Source: Symsagittifera roscoffensis (Eukaryota; Xenacoelomorpha; Acoela; Convolutidae). Taken from it: DNA of 64,000 nucleotides. Numbering within the stretch: the stretch's first letter is position 1; the number at the start of each line of letters is the position of its first letter. Where the stretch lies: assembly GCF_963678635.1 (NCBI RefSeq), contig NC_087068.1:41627649-41691648 (forward strand). The letters run 5' to 3'. Positions 1-12,400 of the stretch are shown here, in pieces. The position numbers and the translations under genes were made by a program. The notes below the pieces were generated by a model, which was given only the letters and a program-made list of their open reading frames with translations, ran no database searches and was not told the DNA's origin.

Positions 1-1779
1 GGAGCATATTGACTTTCAGAATCAAAAATTAGGAGCCAGGCTAAGTTAAAAGATTAATATAAAAGAATAGCTAGGGCAATGATAGCTTGTTGCTGTGGAA
101 TTAGCACGCAATGTATTGTTCAAATGATTCTCCGCTTGATTTGAGTCTTCACTAAACGTGCCATGGCTAAATTTGAGTCTAAAAAAGCCACAAATTCAGA
201 CCAGTTTGTCTGTACTCAGAAACGTTTTTTTTTTTTAGTTTAAGTTCCAAATGGCAGCTGAAAAGCTTTTATTATGATGCCACACTTGACCACACACTAG
301 GGAGTTTTCTTTGAGTTAATCAAAGTTGGCTGGAAAAAAAATGTTGTTCCTTGCCACGTTTTCGAGAGTGATTGGAACAACAATTGTGAAGGCATGCGAT
401 GGAGAAGGGAATTGTTGTGAAGTGACTATTTACCCCCTGCTTAATCGAATAATCAGTGGTTGGAGGCTCTCCTTGATGGGTCGGGTCCTCTGTTATGCCT
501 AGGGTCCTCTGTTATGCCACTCCATAACAATACCATAAATAATACATGTAAATCTCACAAGAGGCCAACTGGGATAGATTAACAGGTTTATGCTGGTCCT
601 CCCCCTGTCGAATAAATAGTCCTAACTGAAAAAGAAAACTGACGTATAATTTCTGAATAAGAAGCTCAAAGTGAATAAATTAAAACAGTTGATTCCAAAA
701 TGACTTAGAATGCATAATGTGAACAAAGAAATTGACTTCCTGGTGAAATAATGTAACGCTCAATTTATTAACTTTGATTTTGTGTGTCAACGAATCAAGT
801 GACGGTGGTTATCTAGCTTGTTTATTTTCTTTTTTTTTTGGAAAAAGTGCCAGAGTTTGTTCACGCTTGAAATTATTTTTTCGAGGATGAAATTTTTTTT
901 AAGGTTACTTGAATTTCAGTTGCCACGAACATTTTCTAGTTTTTAAAGTGGAATTCAGTTTTTTTGTTTTCTAGTGGAATAAAAACTTTACCTGTTGATG
1001 CAATTTTCTCCAATTGGGATAATGTGATAATGTTATCAAAAAAGCGCCAATCATAAATTTTCTATAACTTCAAACAGCTTAAAGGTCAACTATTTTTTTC
1101 TTTGAATTTCGAAGGTTGAGATTTTTTCAACAAATTCGATGTTTTTTTAAATGTTTACTTGCGTTAATTACTCTTTTCCAATCTACGATGGAAAAAAAAT
1201 GTTGTTCCTTGCCACGTTTTCGAGAGTGATTGGAACAACAATTGTGAAGGTATGCGATGGAGAAGGGAATTGTTGTGAAGTGACTATTTACCCCCTGCTT
1301 AATCGAATAATCAGTGGTTGGAGGCTCTCCTTGATGGGTCGGGTCCTCTGTTATGCCTAGGGTCCTCTGTTATGCCACTCCATAACAATACCATAAATAA
1401 TACATGTAAATCTCACAAGAGGCCAACTGGGATAGATTAACAGGTTTATGCTGGTCCTCTCCCTGTCGAATAAATAGTCCTAACTGAAAAAGAAAACTGA
1501 CGTATAATTTCTGAATAAGAAGCTCAAAGTGAATAAATTAAAACAGTTGATTCCAAAATGACTTAGAATGCATAATGTGAACAAAGAAATTGACTTCCTG
1601 GTGAAATAATGTAACGCTCAATTTATTAACTTTGATTTTGTGTGTCAACGAATCAAGTGACGGTGGTTATCTAGCTTGTTTATTTTCTTTTTTTTTGGAA
1701 AAAGTGCCAGAGTTTGTTCACGCTTGAAATTATTTTTTCGAGGATGAAATTTTTTTTAAGGTTACTTGAATTTCAGTTG

Positions 1780-2350
1780 CCACGTAAAAAGCAAATTTAA
1801 CTCTCCAACCTTGAAAGTAATTGATAAAACAAAATAGTTGGAAATTTGTTGCAGCTTTACAGCTTATTGATAACATTTGCTTTGACATCGAATAGTTATA
1901 AGTTAACACATTTTATTTCATCAAGTGAACCGAAAAAAGCTACTTGTTTCAAACAACATAAGAATCATAATATTTAGATTTCAGAGTTTTTCTAACTCAA
2001 TATATCACGTAATTTTTTGAAATGCATAATTTGTACAAATTGTGTCTTAATGATATGCGTTTTTTGTACATGCAAAATTGTATCTTTTTGTATTTGGTGC
2101 TACTTATGCTGCATCAAATTGGTAATTCCTTAGCATATGTAGCTGCGTTATTGGTGGCTAGTTTTTGAGGATTTTAAGCATCCGTGGCGGAATGGTTAGT
2201 GCGTGAGACTCAAATTTGCTAGCTCGCAGATTTTTGCTACGCCTCGAGTTTTAGCAAATTTGAGGCTTATTTCTTCTTATGTCACTTGATAGCGCTGCTT
2301 TTTGGTCGTGTTCTCGCAAGTGTTTGCAAAGCTCAGCTTCGCGTTTGTGT
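1780..2350 (+). repeat. Family A repeat with tRNA-Leu-like segment
   Basis: This copy runs from a segment with the 'taagttaacac' motif, through 'gtagctgcgttattggtggct', to a tRNA-like stretch at 2183-2240. That stretch has an A-box-like start and the anticodon-arm string gactcaaatt, as in tRNA-Leu(CAA). It ends in the family's 3' domain (gctgctttttggtcgtgttc, then a gcgaagc/gcttcgc type hairpin). The B box is decayed, so this is not a functional tRNA. Near-identical copies lie at 6795-7385 and 15980-16555. Confidence 0.75.
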
Positions 2351-2529
2351 ATATTTTTGTTTGTTTCGGTTTCTTTTCAAAAAAAAATTGTTTCTTTCCG
2401 TTTGTTTGAACTCATATGTTCAACCGTGATTGTTTTGCGAATGGAGAATCGTTGATAAAAATTCATGATATCCGAGATTAAATTTCGTCAGATACTGTGC
2501 CTTAGAATCAGATAAATGATTGGAATGTT

Positions 2530-3040
2530 TTTAAGAGCAAGGAACGTAGTGAAAACCCTTATATAAGTCGTGCTGATTTTTTTGTTTTTTTTTTCGGGAA
2601 AAAAATCTTAAAATGTGCATAAAAGTATCTAATAACTACAGATGTGCATTCATACATTTATGAATGCACTTAGGTATATATGCAATTTTTGAGTTCATTT
2701 GAAATTGATCTGCTGAAAGCGACACAAATAGCACTCTCCAAATACGAACGTGGAAATGGGGCAAAAAAAAACGAACATTTTCTAGTTTTGAAAGTGGAAT
2801 TCAGTTTTTAGTTTTCTAGCGGAATAAAAACTTTGCCTGTTGATGCAGTTTTCTCAAGTTGGGATACTTATCAAGAAAGCGCCAATCATAAATCGTTCTA
2901 CAAACTCAAACAGCTTGAAGGGCATCTATTTTTTTCTTTGAATTTCGAAAGTTGAGATTTTGATTTTTTCAACAAAGTCAGTGTTTTTTTAAATGTTTAC
3001 TTGCATTCATTACTCTTTTCCAATCTTCGATTGTTTATGT
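2530..3040 (+). repeat. Family B repeat copy
   Basis: It begins with a degenerate form of the hairpin head seen best at 44,747 (aagagta ... tactctt). It continues through 'gatgcatt...atgcacttaggtatatatgca' and 'ccagcggaataaaaacttt', and ends near 'ttactcttttccaatcttcg'. It is non-coding. Copies of this segment also lie at about 7561-8060 and 16738-17235 inside the duplication described below. Confidence 0.7.
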
Positions 3041-3959
3041 TTTGGTTAAAGGAGCATATTGACATTCAGAATCAAAAATTAGGAGCCAAGCTAAGTTAAT
3101 AGATAAACGTAAAAGAATAGCTAGGGCAATGATAGCTTGTTGCTGTGGAATTAGCACGCAATGTATTGTTCAAATGATTCTCCGCTTGATTTGAGTCTTC
3201 ACTAAACGTGCCATGGCTAAATTTGAGTCTAAAAAAGCCACAAATTCAGACCAGTTTATCTGTACTCAGAAACGTTTTTTTTTTAGTTTAAGTTCCAAAT
3301 GGCAGCTGAAAAGCTTTTATTATGATGCCACACTTAATCACACACTAGGGAGTTTTCTTTGAGTTAATCGAAGTTGGCTGGAAAAAAATGTTGTTCCTTG
3401 CCACGTTTTCGAAAGTGGTTAGAACAACAATTTTGAAGCTATGCGATGGAGAAGGGAACTGTTGTGAAGTGACTAATTACCCCCTGTTTAATCGAATAAT
3501 CAGTGGTTGTAGGCTCTCCTTGATGGGTCCTCTGATATGCCTAGTGGGTGAGGCGACATTACACTCCAGAACAAAACCATGAATACTACATGTAGATCTC
3601 ACAAGGGGCCAACTGCGGTAGATTAACAGCTTTTTGCTGGTCCTCTCCCTGTCGAATAAATAGTCTTAACTGAAAAAGAAACTGAGGCATAATTCCTGAA
3701 TAAGAAGCTCAAAGTGAATAAATTAAAACAATTGATGTCAAAATGACTACAATGCATCATGTGAACAAGGAAAATGAATTCCTGGTGAAATAGTGTAACG
3801 CTCAATTTATTAGCTTTGTTTTTGTGTGTCAACGAATCAAGTGAAGACGCTTATGTAGCTTGTTTATTTTCTTTTTTTCTGGAAAAAATTCGAGAATTCG
3901 ATCACGCTTAAAATTTTTTTTTCTTTCTGTTTATATTATATACATCTCTTATTTTATAA

Positions 3960-4300
3960 CTTATGTGGCTTCATGATTTTCAATTAATTACATTCAAAAT
4001 TGTTTCCTTTTGTATTTGGTGCTACTTTTGTTGCATCGAATTGGCAATTTTTTAGCATATGTAGCTGCGTTATTGGTGGCTAGTTTTTGGGGATTTTAAG
4101 CATTTGTGGCTGAATGGTTAGTTCGTGAGACTCAAATTTACTATGTCGCAATGTTTTGCTGATTCGAGTTTTTGCTAAGCCTCGGGTTTTTGCAAATTCG
4201 AGGCTTATTTATACTTTTTTTTATGTCACTTGATAGAGCTGCTTTTTGGTCGTATTCTCGAAAGTGTTTGCGAAGCGCAGCTTTGCCTCTGTGTTTAGCT
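3960..4300 (+). repeat. Family A repeat, 3' part with decayed tRNA-Leu-like segment
   Basis: The tRNA-like part starts near 4105 (tgtggctgaatggttagttc) and contains gactcaaattt. The 3' domain follows, with the hairpin gcgaagc-gca-gctttgc followed by ctctgtgtt at about 4267-4298. It is more diverged than the copy at 1780-2350. Confidence 0.7.
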
Positions 4301-4535
4301 ATAGTTACCACCCATTCCTGCTTTCTTTAACGAAATTCAATAATTTTTCTTGAAAAAGTTATTCGGACAAATAAAGGAAATACTATAGGAATTTTTTTTC
4401 AGTGCAATCAGGACATTTCTTAAGTTTAATCTGAATACTTTTCTGAATTAGTAGACATTGTCTCATTTTGTGATGACGAACGTGCTAGTCTATGTTTAAT
4501 ATCCTACGAAAATGTCGCCACTCATTATTTTTATA

Positions 4536-4995
4536 ATTATTAAGAGCCATGAACTTAGTGAGTACTCTTATATAGGTCTTGGTGATTTTTTTTTTAGGAA
4601 AGTCATAAAATTTGTTCATGCTAAAGTTTGATTTTCGCGGTTTGACAATTGATTTTTTTAAGTTCACGGTATTTTCCTTGTTGAAAGGAAGGCAATCTCC
4701 ACTTTTGAACATCAAAAAAGTAAAGGTCAAGAAAAACTTGATCGACATGTAGATTCGAAAGTGGATTTCGAATTTCATATTCCCCAGCGAAATACTGAAA
4801 TTACGTATTGATCCAGGTTTCTCGAGTTGGTATAATTTCAGCAATAAAAGTGTCAATCATAATTTGCTCTAGATTTTCATGGAATTTTAAATCAATCTAA
4901 TTTTTCATGAACTTCGAAAATTGAAGTTTAACAAAAAAAAACAAGTTTCCTGGGCGTTCATGACTCTTTTCCAACTGTCCGTTTGCTATGTTTCG
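4536..4995 (+). repeat. Family B repeat copy with hairpin head
   Basis: It starts at ttaagagccatgaacttagtgag followed by tactctt, so the two arms pair, and ends in 'catgactcttttccaactgt'. The internal order matches the copies at 21,235 and 44,746: a 'ggcaa.ctccac' motif, 'gatcgac.t.tagattt', 'ccagcgaaata', then 'gatccag.tttctc'. A 123-residue minus-strand open frame inside it looks incidental. Confidence 0.7.
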
Positions 4996-6047
4996 AACTG
5001 TCTGTTGACTATGTTTCTAGCTGCTTGTTTGCTATCTTTCATGGTACTATGCTTTATTTTGATACCACAATTGATCCTTTGAGTGATTTTTGAAAAAAAG
5101 CGAAAAAAAATTTAGAACAGGAGAATTTTTTTCGCACTTGAAAGTTTAAGATAGTTATAGGTCTGCACAAATTGTTTCATTTTTGTAAAATGCCAAACTT
5201 TACCACTGATTTCCACTTAGCTTTTTTGTTTTTGATCTCAGAATTACGATTCAAAATAGTTTTTTTGCGCAATTTTAGGCATCTCAAAGTTTACTGATTG
5301 TAATTAAGTGTTGTGCATTTTGGAGTCTTTTCAGTCTTGGTTCTGAAATAAAATTTGATGATGAAGCTGGCCCGATTTTTGATCTCCAGGCAAAAATTTA
5401 ATGGACAAAGCAAAGTATCATCATTACTATGCCAAAAGTTTTTTAAATAGTTCATTGATTTGCTTTATAATGGTGTTTTAGTCTGCAAAATTATCATTCA
5501 TCTAATTTTGCTTCCGAGAAATTCTGTTTTTTGGTATTTCGAAAAAATTAAAAGTTAGATTTGAAAAATATTTTCCCTGATTTAAAACTCAAGACGAAAT
5601 GATGTTGAGCTTCTCGCAGAGGTTGCAGATGTGGCCTCTAATTTTGACTGCTGCCATTTTTTTTAGTCTTCGGAATTTCATGTTTATTTCTATGGGTTTG
5701 AAAAGATTTTTCCAAAAAGTTTCAATTTTCAATATCTAAGAAATTTTTTCAAAAAATTATGATGTTTTTCAAGTTAATACGTTCGATTAAACAATTAATG
5801 GCACCAATTGATATACGTACCGAGTAATCAAAATATTTAACTAAGTTAAAGAAAAATATACTTATTGGCGAAATTTGTGATTTACTACAAATGAAATCTT
5901 TTGAGAATTGTTTTTTGAAAACGTGAAGTAGTATGTTGTCGGCTTTTGTGGTTTAATTTCTGAGTTAATGTGAAGATCTGCCCAGTAGTTTTAAGTTTTA
6001 GAGTTTTCCGCGTAGCTTTAAAAAAGAACCTCAAAGTTATATATTTT
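4996..6047. other. AT-rich stretch without recognised features
   Basis: I read both strands and found no gene-like reading frame, splice-bounded exon, tRNA-like element or clear copy of the local repeat families. It is plain AT-rich intergenic or intronic DNA with long T and A runs. Confidence 0.5.
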
Positions 6048-6460
6048 TTATTAAGAGTAATGAACGTAGTGAGACTCTTACCAAGGTCTTGCTGATTTTT
6101 GTTTAGTTTTTCAGGGAAAGTCTCAAAAATCTCTTAACTACAGATATGCATTCATGCATATTGATGCATTTATGATTGCACTTAGATATATATGCTTTTT
6201 TTGAGTTCAATTGAGATTCATCTGCTGAAAGTGACGTAAAAAGCTCTCTCCAAAAACGAATGTGGAAATGGCGCGAAACAAACCTGAACGACTTCTAGTT
6301 TTGAAAACGAAATTTTTAGATATCCAGCGAAATAAAAACGTTACTCATTGATCCAGTTTTCTCTAGTTGGTTTCCTCTTATCAAAAAAGCGTTAATCGTG
6401 CTGGAAATTCAAAGATCTTAAAGGGCATCTATTTTTTTCTTTGAAATTCAAATCTTCGAG
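6048..6460 (+). repeat. Family B repeat copy, truncated at its 3' end
   Basis: It opens with ttaagagtaatgaacgtagtg and a degenerate second arm (gactctt). It shares the 'atgcattcatgcat...cacttagatatatatgc' and 'ccagcgaaataaaaacgtt' segments with the other B copies. At about 6458 it joins abruptly to the duplicated block (ggccaactgggatggattaac), so a recombination or insertion junction is visible here. Confidence 0.65.
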
Positions 6461-8197
6461 GCCAACTGGGATGGATTAACAGGTTTATGCTGGTCCTCTC
6501 CCTGTCGAATAAATAGTGTTAACTGAAAAAGAAAACTGAGGTATAAATTCTGAATAAGAAGCTCAAATTGAATAAATTAAAACAGTTGATTCCAAAATGA
6601 CAAAATGTGAACAAAGAAATTGACTTCCTGGTGAAATAGTGTAACGCTCAATTTATTAACTTTGATTTTGTGTGTCAACGAATCAAGTGACGGTGGTTAT
6701 CTAGCTTGTTTATTTTCTTTTTTTTTTGGAAAAAATGCCAGAGTTTGTTCACGCTTGAAATTATTTTTTCGAGGATGAAATTTTTTTTAAGGTTACTTGA
6801 ATTTCAGTTGCCACGTAAAAAGCAAAGTTAACTCTCCAACCTTGAAAGTAATTGATAAAACAAAATAGTTGGAAATTTGTTGCAGCTTTACAGCTTATTG
6901 ATAACATTTGCTTTGACATCGAATAGTTATAAGTTAACACATTTTATTTCATCAAGTGAACCGAAAAAAGCTACTTGTTTCAAACAACATAAGAATCATA
7001 ATATTTTGATTTCAGAGTTTTTCTAACTCAATATATCACGTAATTTTTTGAAATGCATAATTTGTACAAATTGTGTCTTAATGATATGCGTTTTTTGTAC
7101 ATGCAAAATTGTATCTTTTTGTATTTGGTGCTACTTATGCTGCATCAAATTGGTAATTCCTTAGCATATGTAGCTGCGTTATTGGTGTCTAGTTTTTGAG
7201 GATTTTAAGCATCCGTGGCGGAATGGTTAGTGCGTGAGACTCAAATTTGCTAGCTCGCAGATTTTTGCTACGCCTCGAGTTTTAGCAAATTTGAGGCTTA
7301 TTTCTTCTTATGTCACTTGATAGCGCTGCTTTTTGGTCGTGTTCTCGCAAGTGTTTGCAAAGCTCAGCTTCGCGTTTGTGTATATTTTTGTTTGTTTCGG
7401 TTTCTTTTCAAAAAAAAATTGTTTCTTTCCGTTTGTTTGAACTCATATGTTCAACCGTGATTGTTTTGCGAATGGAGAATCGTTGATAAAAATTCATGAT
7501 ATCCGAGATTAAATTTCGTCAGATACTGTGCCTTAGAATCAGATAAATGATTGGAATGTTTTTAAGAGCAAGGAACGTAGTGAAAACCCTTATATAAGTC
7601 GTGCTGATTTTTTTGTTTTTTTTTTCGGGAAAAAATCTTAAAATGTGCATAAAAGTATCTAATAACTACAGATGTGCATTCATACATTTATGAATGCACT
7701 TAGGTATATATGCAATTTTTGAGTTCATTTGAAATTGATCTGCTGAAAGCGACACAAATAGCACTCTCCAAATACGAACGTGGAAATGGGGCAAAAAAAA
7801 AACGAACATTTTCTAGTTTTGAAAGTGGAATTCAGTTTTTAGTTTTCTAGCGGAATAAAAACTTTGCCTGTTGATGCAGTTTTCTCAAGTTGGGATACTT
7901 ATCAAGAAAGCGCCAATCATAAATCGTTCTACAAACTCAAACAGCTTGAAGGGCATCTATTTTTTTCTTTGAAATTCGAAAGTTGATATTTTTCAAGAAA
8001 GTCAGTGTTTTTTTATGTTAACCTGCTTTCATTTTTCTTTTTCAATCTTGGATTGGCTATGATGGTCAATATGTGAATTATGAAGCGTCGTGGGCAGCCC
8101 CCGTCATTTTTAATAGCATGTGTTTTATTTTTATAGGATGTATTTTATCGGCTTATTAGAGAGAGATAGAGCCTGGTATTAGATGAAGTGTAAAGGG

Positions 8198-8264
8198 AGG
8201 TAGTTGGCTCCGTCAGAAAGACAAAGGGTTCATAATCACAAGGTTTCGAATCATGTAGTCTAAC
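8198..8264 (+). repeat. tRNA-Met-like pseudo-tRNA, copy 1
   Basis: The stretch has an A-box-like part (tagttggctccgtcagaaag), an anticodon-loop-like gttcataatc (CAT) and a B-box-like ggtttcgaatc. The stems pair poorly and the acceptor arm is not convincing, so I read it as a tRNA-derived relic or SINE head. Confidence 0.45.
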
Positions 8265-8850
8265 TTTATTTTTGCTGCTTCAAACCTCCCTTTTGCCATT
8301 TTGTAGCTTATTTTTTGAACTGCTGCATTCTCGCTGTGTATTTTTGGTTTTCTTCTATTTGCGGAAAAGTTGAGCATATTTGTTCACCCCATTGAGCGCG
8401 GATTAAGTTTTTGTATTTGTGTTATGTAACTTAAATAATTTCTGTTGAATTTCCAATCTGGTGAATTTTAAACTCTCATAACCTTCGTAAATTGTTATCG
8501 CATTATATTTTTGATCTGAGCTCTGGGCAAGGCAATCTTCGTTTTGAAGATTTGTCGTGATGAATTTCCTCGTTGAGAGCAATCTGGCCCTTGGCGAGTC
8601 TATTTTTATTCTTTTTAGTCGCTTTGGAGGAAATACTTTGGGGATAATTAAATCTTCTGATCAGTCCGTTTCCTTGTAAACAAAAATTTTTTGAAAGAAC
8701 ATTTTTTCGCATTGAGGGTCATTATGTGTTTAATTGAAGATCCTTAGGATGTTATTTAATCACTTTATTCACTCTGAATGTGCGATTGTTTTCCTACATT
8801 AAAGGTTGTTTTAACGACGAGATTAAAAAGAGAAAGTTGTTTGTTTTTAG

Positions 8851-9008
8851 GCAGAGTCGATGTACAAGAAAGCATACATTTGCGACCCACATAACTCTCA
8901 CGCAGTCTCTCTAATCAAGAGAACTGACCCACAAGTGCAGGAAATATACTCTGCAATCTACCAGAGAATAGATAGAAAACGAGACATCATAGCCCAAGTT
9001 CCACATAG
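8851..9008 (+). pseudogene. FICD: Orphan duplicate of the FICD TPR-linker exon
   Basis: This 158-bp exon is bounded by a T-rich acceptor (ttgtttgtttttag) and a donor (ag/gtaccc). In phase 0 it encodes the same residues as the exon at 18,025-18,182: a TPR-like helix pair (AESMYKKAYICDPHNSHAV) followed by the linker helix (VQEIYSAIYQRIDRKRD). No Fic catalytic exon follows it before the second copy of the block. The exon length is not a multiple of three, so splicing both copies into one transcript would shift the frame; only one can be used. It is either a real partial duplication or an assembly duplicate, since a gap lies next to copy 2. Confidence 0.8.
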
Positions 9009-9233
9009 GTACCCCATCACTAAATCGAACTGTCACTTAATTATCTGATCAGAAAACCGAATTGTATAACAATCAAGTATCAAGTATTTGGAGGTTTAAA
9101 AAAATTTGAATAATAATTACTATTTTACTCTGTAAGATTCTGCGAAAGAACCATATATTCTTATTTTTTGTTCCAAAATCAAGTTTTAAGTCTGAGTCTT
9201 GAACACATGTAATGATATCATCGGAGTAGTATA

Positions 9234-9479
9234 GCGCAACAAGAGGTCAAGCCTGTTTTCGGAGAAAGGTCAACCTGTCAAGGTCGCGTGACTATGTTAC
9301 TCAATTAGCCTAATCTTTTTTTTTCTCGGGGGTCGTAATAAATATCTTATCAGATTAATTTTTTCACTTGAGTTGATTTTTAGGGGTATATGACCGGAAT
9401 CATTGGGGACAATTTCGTCAATTGTTATTAAAGAGGATAACTTTATGAAATCGCTGAGGGGGAATAAAATATTATCAGA
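9234..9479. other. Junction between duplication copy 1 and the satellite
   Basis: There is no gene here. Copy 1 departs from copy 2 at about 9233 and continues into DNA with satellite-like pieces (tatcttatcagatta, tattatcagataac). These look like diverged single-copy relatives of the array that starts at about 9480. Confidence 0.5.
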
Positions 9480-12400
9480 TAACTTTTTTTCACTTGAAGT
9501 AATTTATCTCAAAGATATCAGAAAAAAAATTATTAAAATAAAAAATTCCCACTTTTGAGAAAAAGATATCAGAAAACATGTATATATAAAAAACAAAAAA
9601 TTCTCAAATAATTTTTTTTGAAGTATCAGAAAAAATATATGAAAAAAACAGAAAATTCCAAAATTTGAGAAAAAGATATCAGATTATATATAAATAAAAA
9701 CCAGAATAATCCAAAACCTGAAAATTTTTTGAAAGACATCAGAAAAAATTATAAAAAAAACTGAAAATTCCAAATAAATCCATTTTAAAATATCAGAAAA
9801 AAGTCTATGTAAAACCAAGAAAAGTTCAAAATTTGAGAAAAAATTTTAGCTCCTACTAAAATTTTCATCCCTTCTAACCTTATCTTTTACATCCTGTTTA
9901 ATCCTTTGTTTTCCCCCAGGATATAATTTGTCAGAAGACTTTTATCTTTGTAATAAAAAATTATATACTCTTTATTCCAAAATTTGAGAAGAGGATATCA
10001 GAAAACATGTATAGATAAAAAAACAGAAAATTCTCAAACAATTTTTTTGAAGTATCAAAAAAATAGATGAAAAAAATAGAAAATTCCAAAATTTGAGCAA
10101 AAGATATCAGAAAACATCTTTATCTAAAAAAAAAACAGAAAACTCTCAAAAATTTCTTTCTGAGGTATCAGAAAAAAAAATATGTAAAAAACAAAAAATT
10201 CCAAAACTTGAGAAAAAGATATCAGATTATATATATATATAAAAAACCACAACAATCCGAAACCTGAGAAGTCTTTTAAAAGACATCAGAAAAAATTATA
10301 TAAAAAACTGAAAATTTCAAAATAATTCCATTTTAAGATATCAGAAAAAAGTCTATGTAAAACCCGGAAAGTTTGAGAAAAAGATTTTAAGCTCCTACTA
10401 AAATTTTCATCACTTCTAAGCTTATCTTTTACATCCTGTTTAATCCTTTGTTTTCCCCAGGATATAATTTGTCAGAAGACTTTTATCTTTGTAATAACAA
10501 ATTATATGCTCTTTATTCCAAAATTTGAGAAAAAGATATCAGACAACATGTATAGATAAAAAAAACAAAGTTCTAAAATATTTTTTTGAGTTGTCAGAAA
10601 AAAAACATGTTAAAAACGGAAAATTCCAAGATTTAAGAGAAAGATATCAGATTATAAATAAATAAAAACCTGAAAAATCCGAAACTTGAATTTTATTTGA
10701 AGTCATCAGAAAAAAAATTTATTAAAAAAGAAAAATCCCACTTTTGAGAAAGATATCAGAAAACATGTTTTCATAAAAAACAGAAAATTCTCAAATAATT
10801 TTTATTCAAGTATCAGAAAAATATATATCTAAAAAACCGAAATTTCCAAGATTTGAGAAAAATATATCAGATTATATATAATTAAAATACCAGAATAATC
10901 CAAAACCTGAGAATTTTATTTCAAGACATCAGAAAGAATTATATAAAAAACTAAAAATTCCAAAATAATTCCATTTAAGATATCAGGAAAAAGTCTATGT
11001 AAAACACAGAAAATTTCAAAATTTGAGAAGAAGGTTTTCAGCTCCTACTAATATTTTCATCCCTTTTAACCTTTTCTTTTACATCATGTTTAATCCTTTC
11101 TTTTTCCCAGTATATAAATTGTCAGATGACTTTTATCTTTGTATTGAAAAATTATATGCTATTTATTCCAAAATTTGAGAAAAAGATAACAGAAAACATC
11201 TTCATCTAAAAAAAAAACAGAAAACTCTCAAATAATTTTTTTTGAGGTATCAGAAAAAAATACATGTAAAAAACAGAAAATTCCAAGATTTGAGAAAAAG
11301 ATATCAGATTACATATAATTAAAAAACCAGAATAATCCAGAACGTGAGAATTTTAATTAAAGACATCAGAAAAAATTATATAAAAAACTAAAAATTCCAA
11401 AATAATTCCATTTTAAGATATCAGGAAAAAGTCTATGTAAAACCCAGAAAATTTCAAAATTTGAGAAGAAGGTTTTCAGCTTCTAATAATATTTTCATCC
11501 CTTTTAACCTTTTCTTTTACATCCTGCTTAATCCTTTCTTTTTTCCAGGATATAATTTGTCAGAAGACTTTTATCTTTGTAATAAAAAATTATATGCTCT
11601 TTATTCCAAAATTTGAGAAAAAGATATCAGACACATGTGTAGATAAAAAACAGAAAGTTCTCAAATAATTTTTTTTGAGTTATCAGAAAAAAAACATGTA
11701 AAAAACAGAAAATTCCAAGATTTGAGAGAAAGATATAAGATTATAAATAAAAAAAACCAGAAAAATCCGAAATTTGAGACTTTTTTTAAGGACATCAGAA
11801 AAAATTATATTAAAACTAAAAAATCCAAAAAAATCCATTTAAAATATCAGAATTTGAGGTATCAGAAAAAAATATATGTAAAAAACAGAAAATTCCAAGT
11901 TTTGAGAAAATGATATCAGATTATATATATATAAATATACAAAAAACCAGAATAATCCGTAACCTGAGAATTTTTTTAAAAGACATCAGAAAAAATTATA
12001 AAAAAAACTGAAAATTCCAAATAAATCCATTTTAAAGTATCAGAAAAAAGTCTATGTAAAACCAAGAAAAGTTCAAAATTGGAGAAAAAAAATTTAGCTC
12101 CTACTAAAATTTTCATCCCTTCTAACCTTATCTTTTACATCCTGTTTAATCCTTTGTTTTTCCCCCGGGATATAATTTGTCAGGAGACTTTTATCTTTGT
12201 AATAAAAACTTATAGGCTCTTTATTCCAAAATTTGAGAAAAAGATATCAGAAAACATATATAGATAAAATAGAAAGTTCTCAAATCATTTTTTTGAGTTA
12301 TCAGGAAAGAAATTATGTAAAAAACAGAAAATTCTAAGATCTGAGAAAAAGATATCAGATTATAAATAAATAGAAACCAGAAAAATCGGAAGCTTGAGAA

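Larger units (their letters stand above)
1..3900. repeat. Duplicated repeat block with about 858-bp tandem offset
   Basis: The stretch from about 331 to 920 recurs almost base for base at 1189-1783 (offset 858). The stretch 1-900 recurs, more diverged, at 3051-3900. The spacer at 920-1188 resembles 2780-3040. A fourth, partial copy begins near 6458. Each complete copy carries a short open frame (near 341, 1151-1360 and 3388-3582) with a common CDGEGNCCEV segment. Its residue changes between copies do not suggest selection on protein. I see no cellular gene. The block also contains one family-A and one family-B copy, listed separately. Confidence 0.85.
6715..9233 (+). repeat. About 2.5-kb duplication, copy 1 (carries a FICD exon)
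   Basis: From the T-rich tract at about 6715 to 'atgatatcatcgg' at 9233 this matches 15,907-18,399 nearly perfectly. I saw only scattered single-base and homopolymer-length differences. It contains a family A copy (6795-7385), a family B copy (7561-8060), a tRNA-Met-like segment (8198-8264) and the FICD exon (8851-9008). The match ends in the intron after the exon: copy 1 continues into satellite DNA, copy 2 into the FICD catalytic exon. The family A/B part also matches 1675-2990. Confidence 0.9.

Noticed and set aside
1151-1360. Open frame repeated three times (CDGEGNCCEV) as a possible small Cys-containing protein
   Set aside because: It lies in duplicated repeat DNA, the starts differ, and differences between copies change residues freely with no sign of constraint.
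4485-4856. Minus-strand 123-codon frame
   Set aside because: It falls within a family B repeat copy, and related copies do not keep the frame.
8503-8712. Minus-strand 69-codon frame conserved at 17,677-17,886
   Set aside because: Its conservation only reflects the near-identical 2.5-kb duplication. It shows no recognisable domain and lies in a FICD intron.
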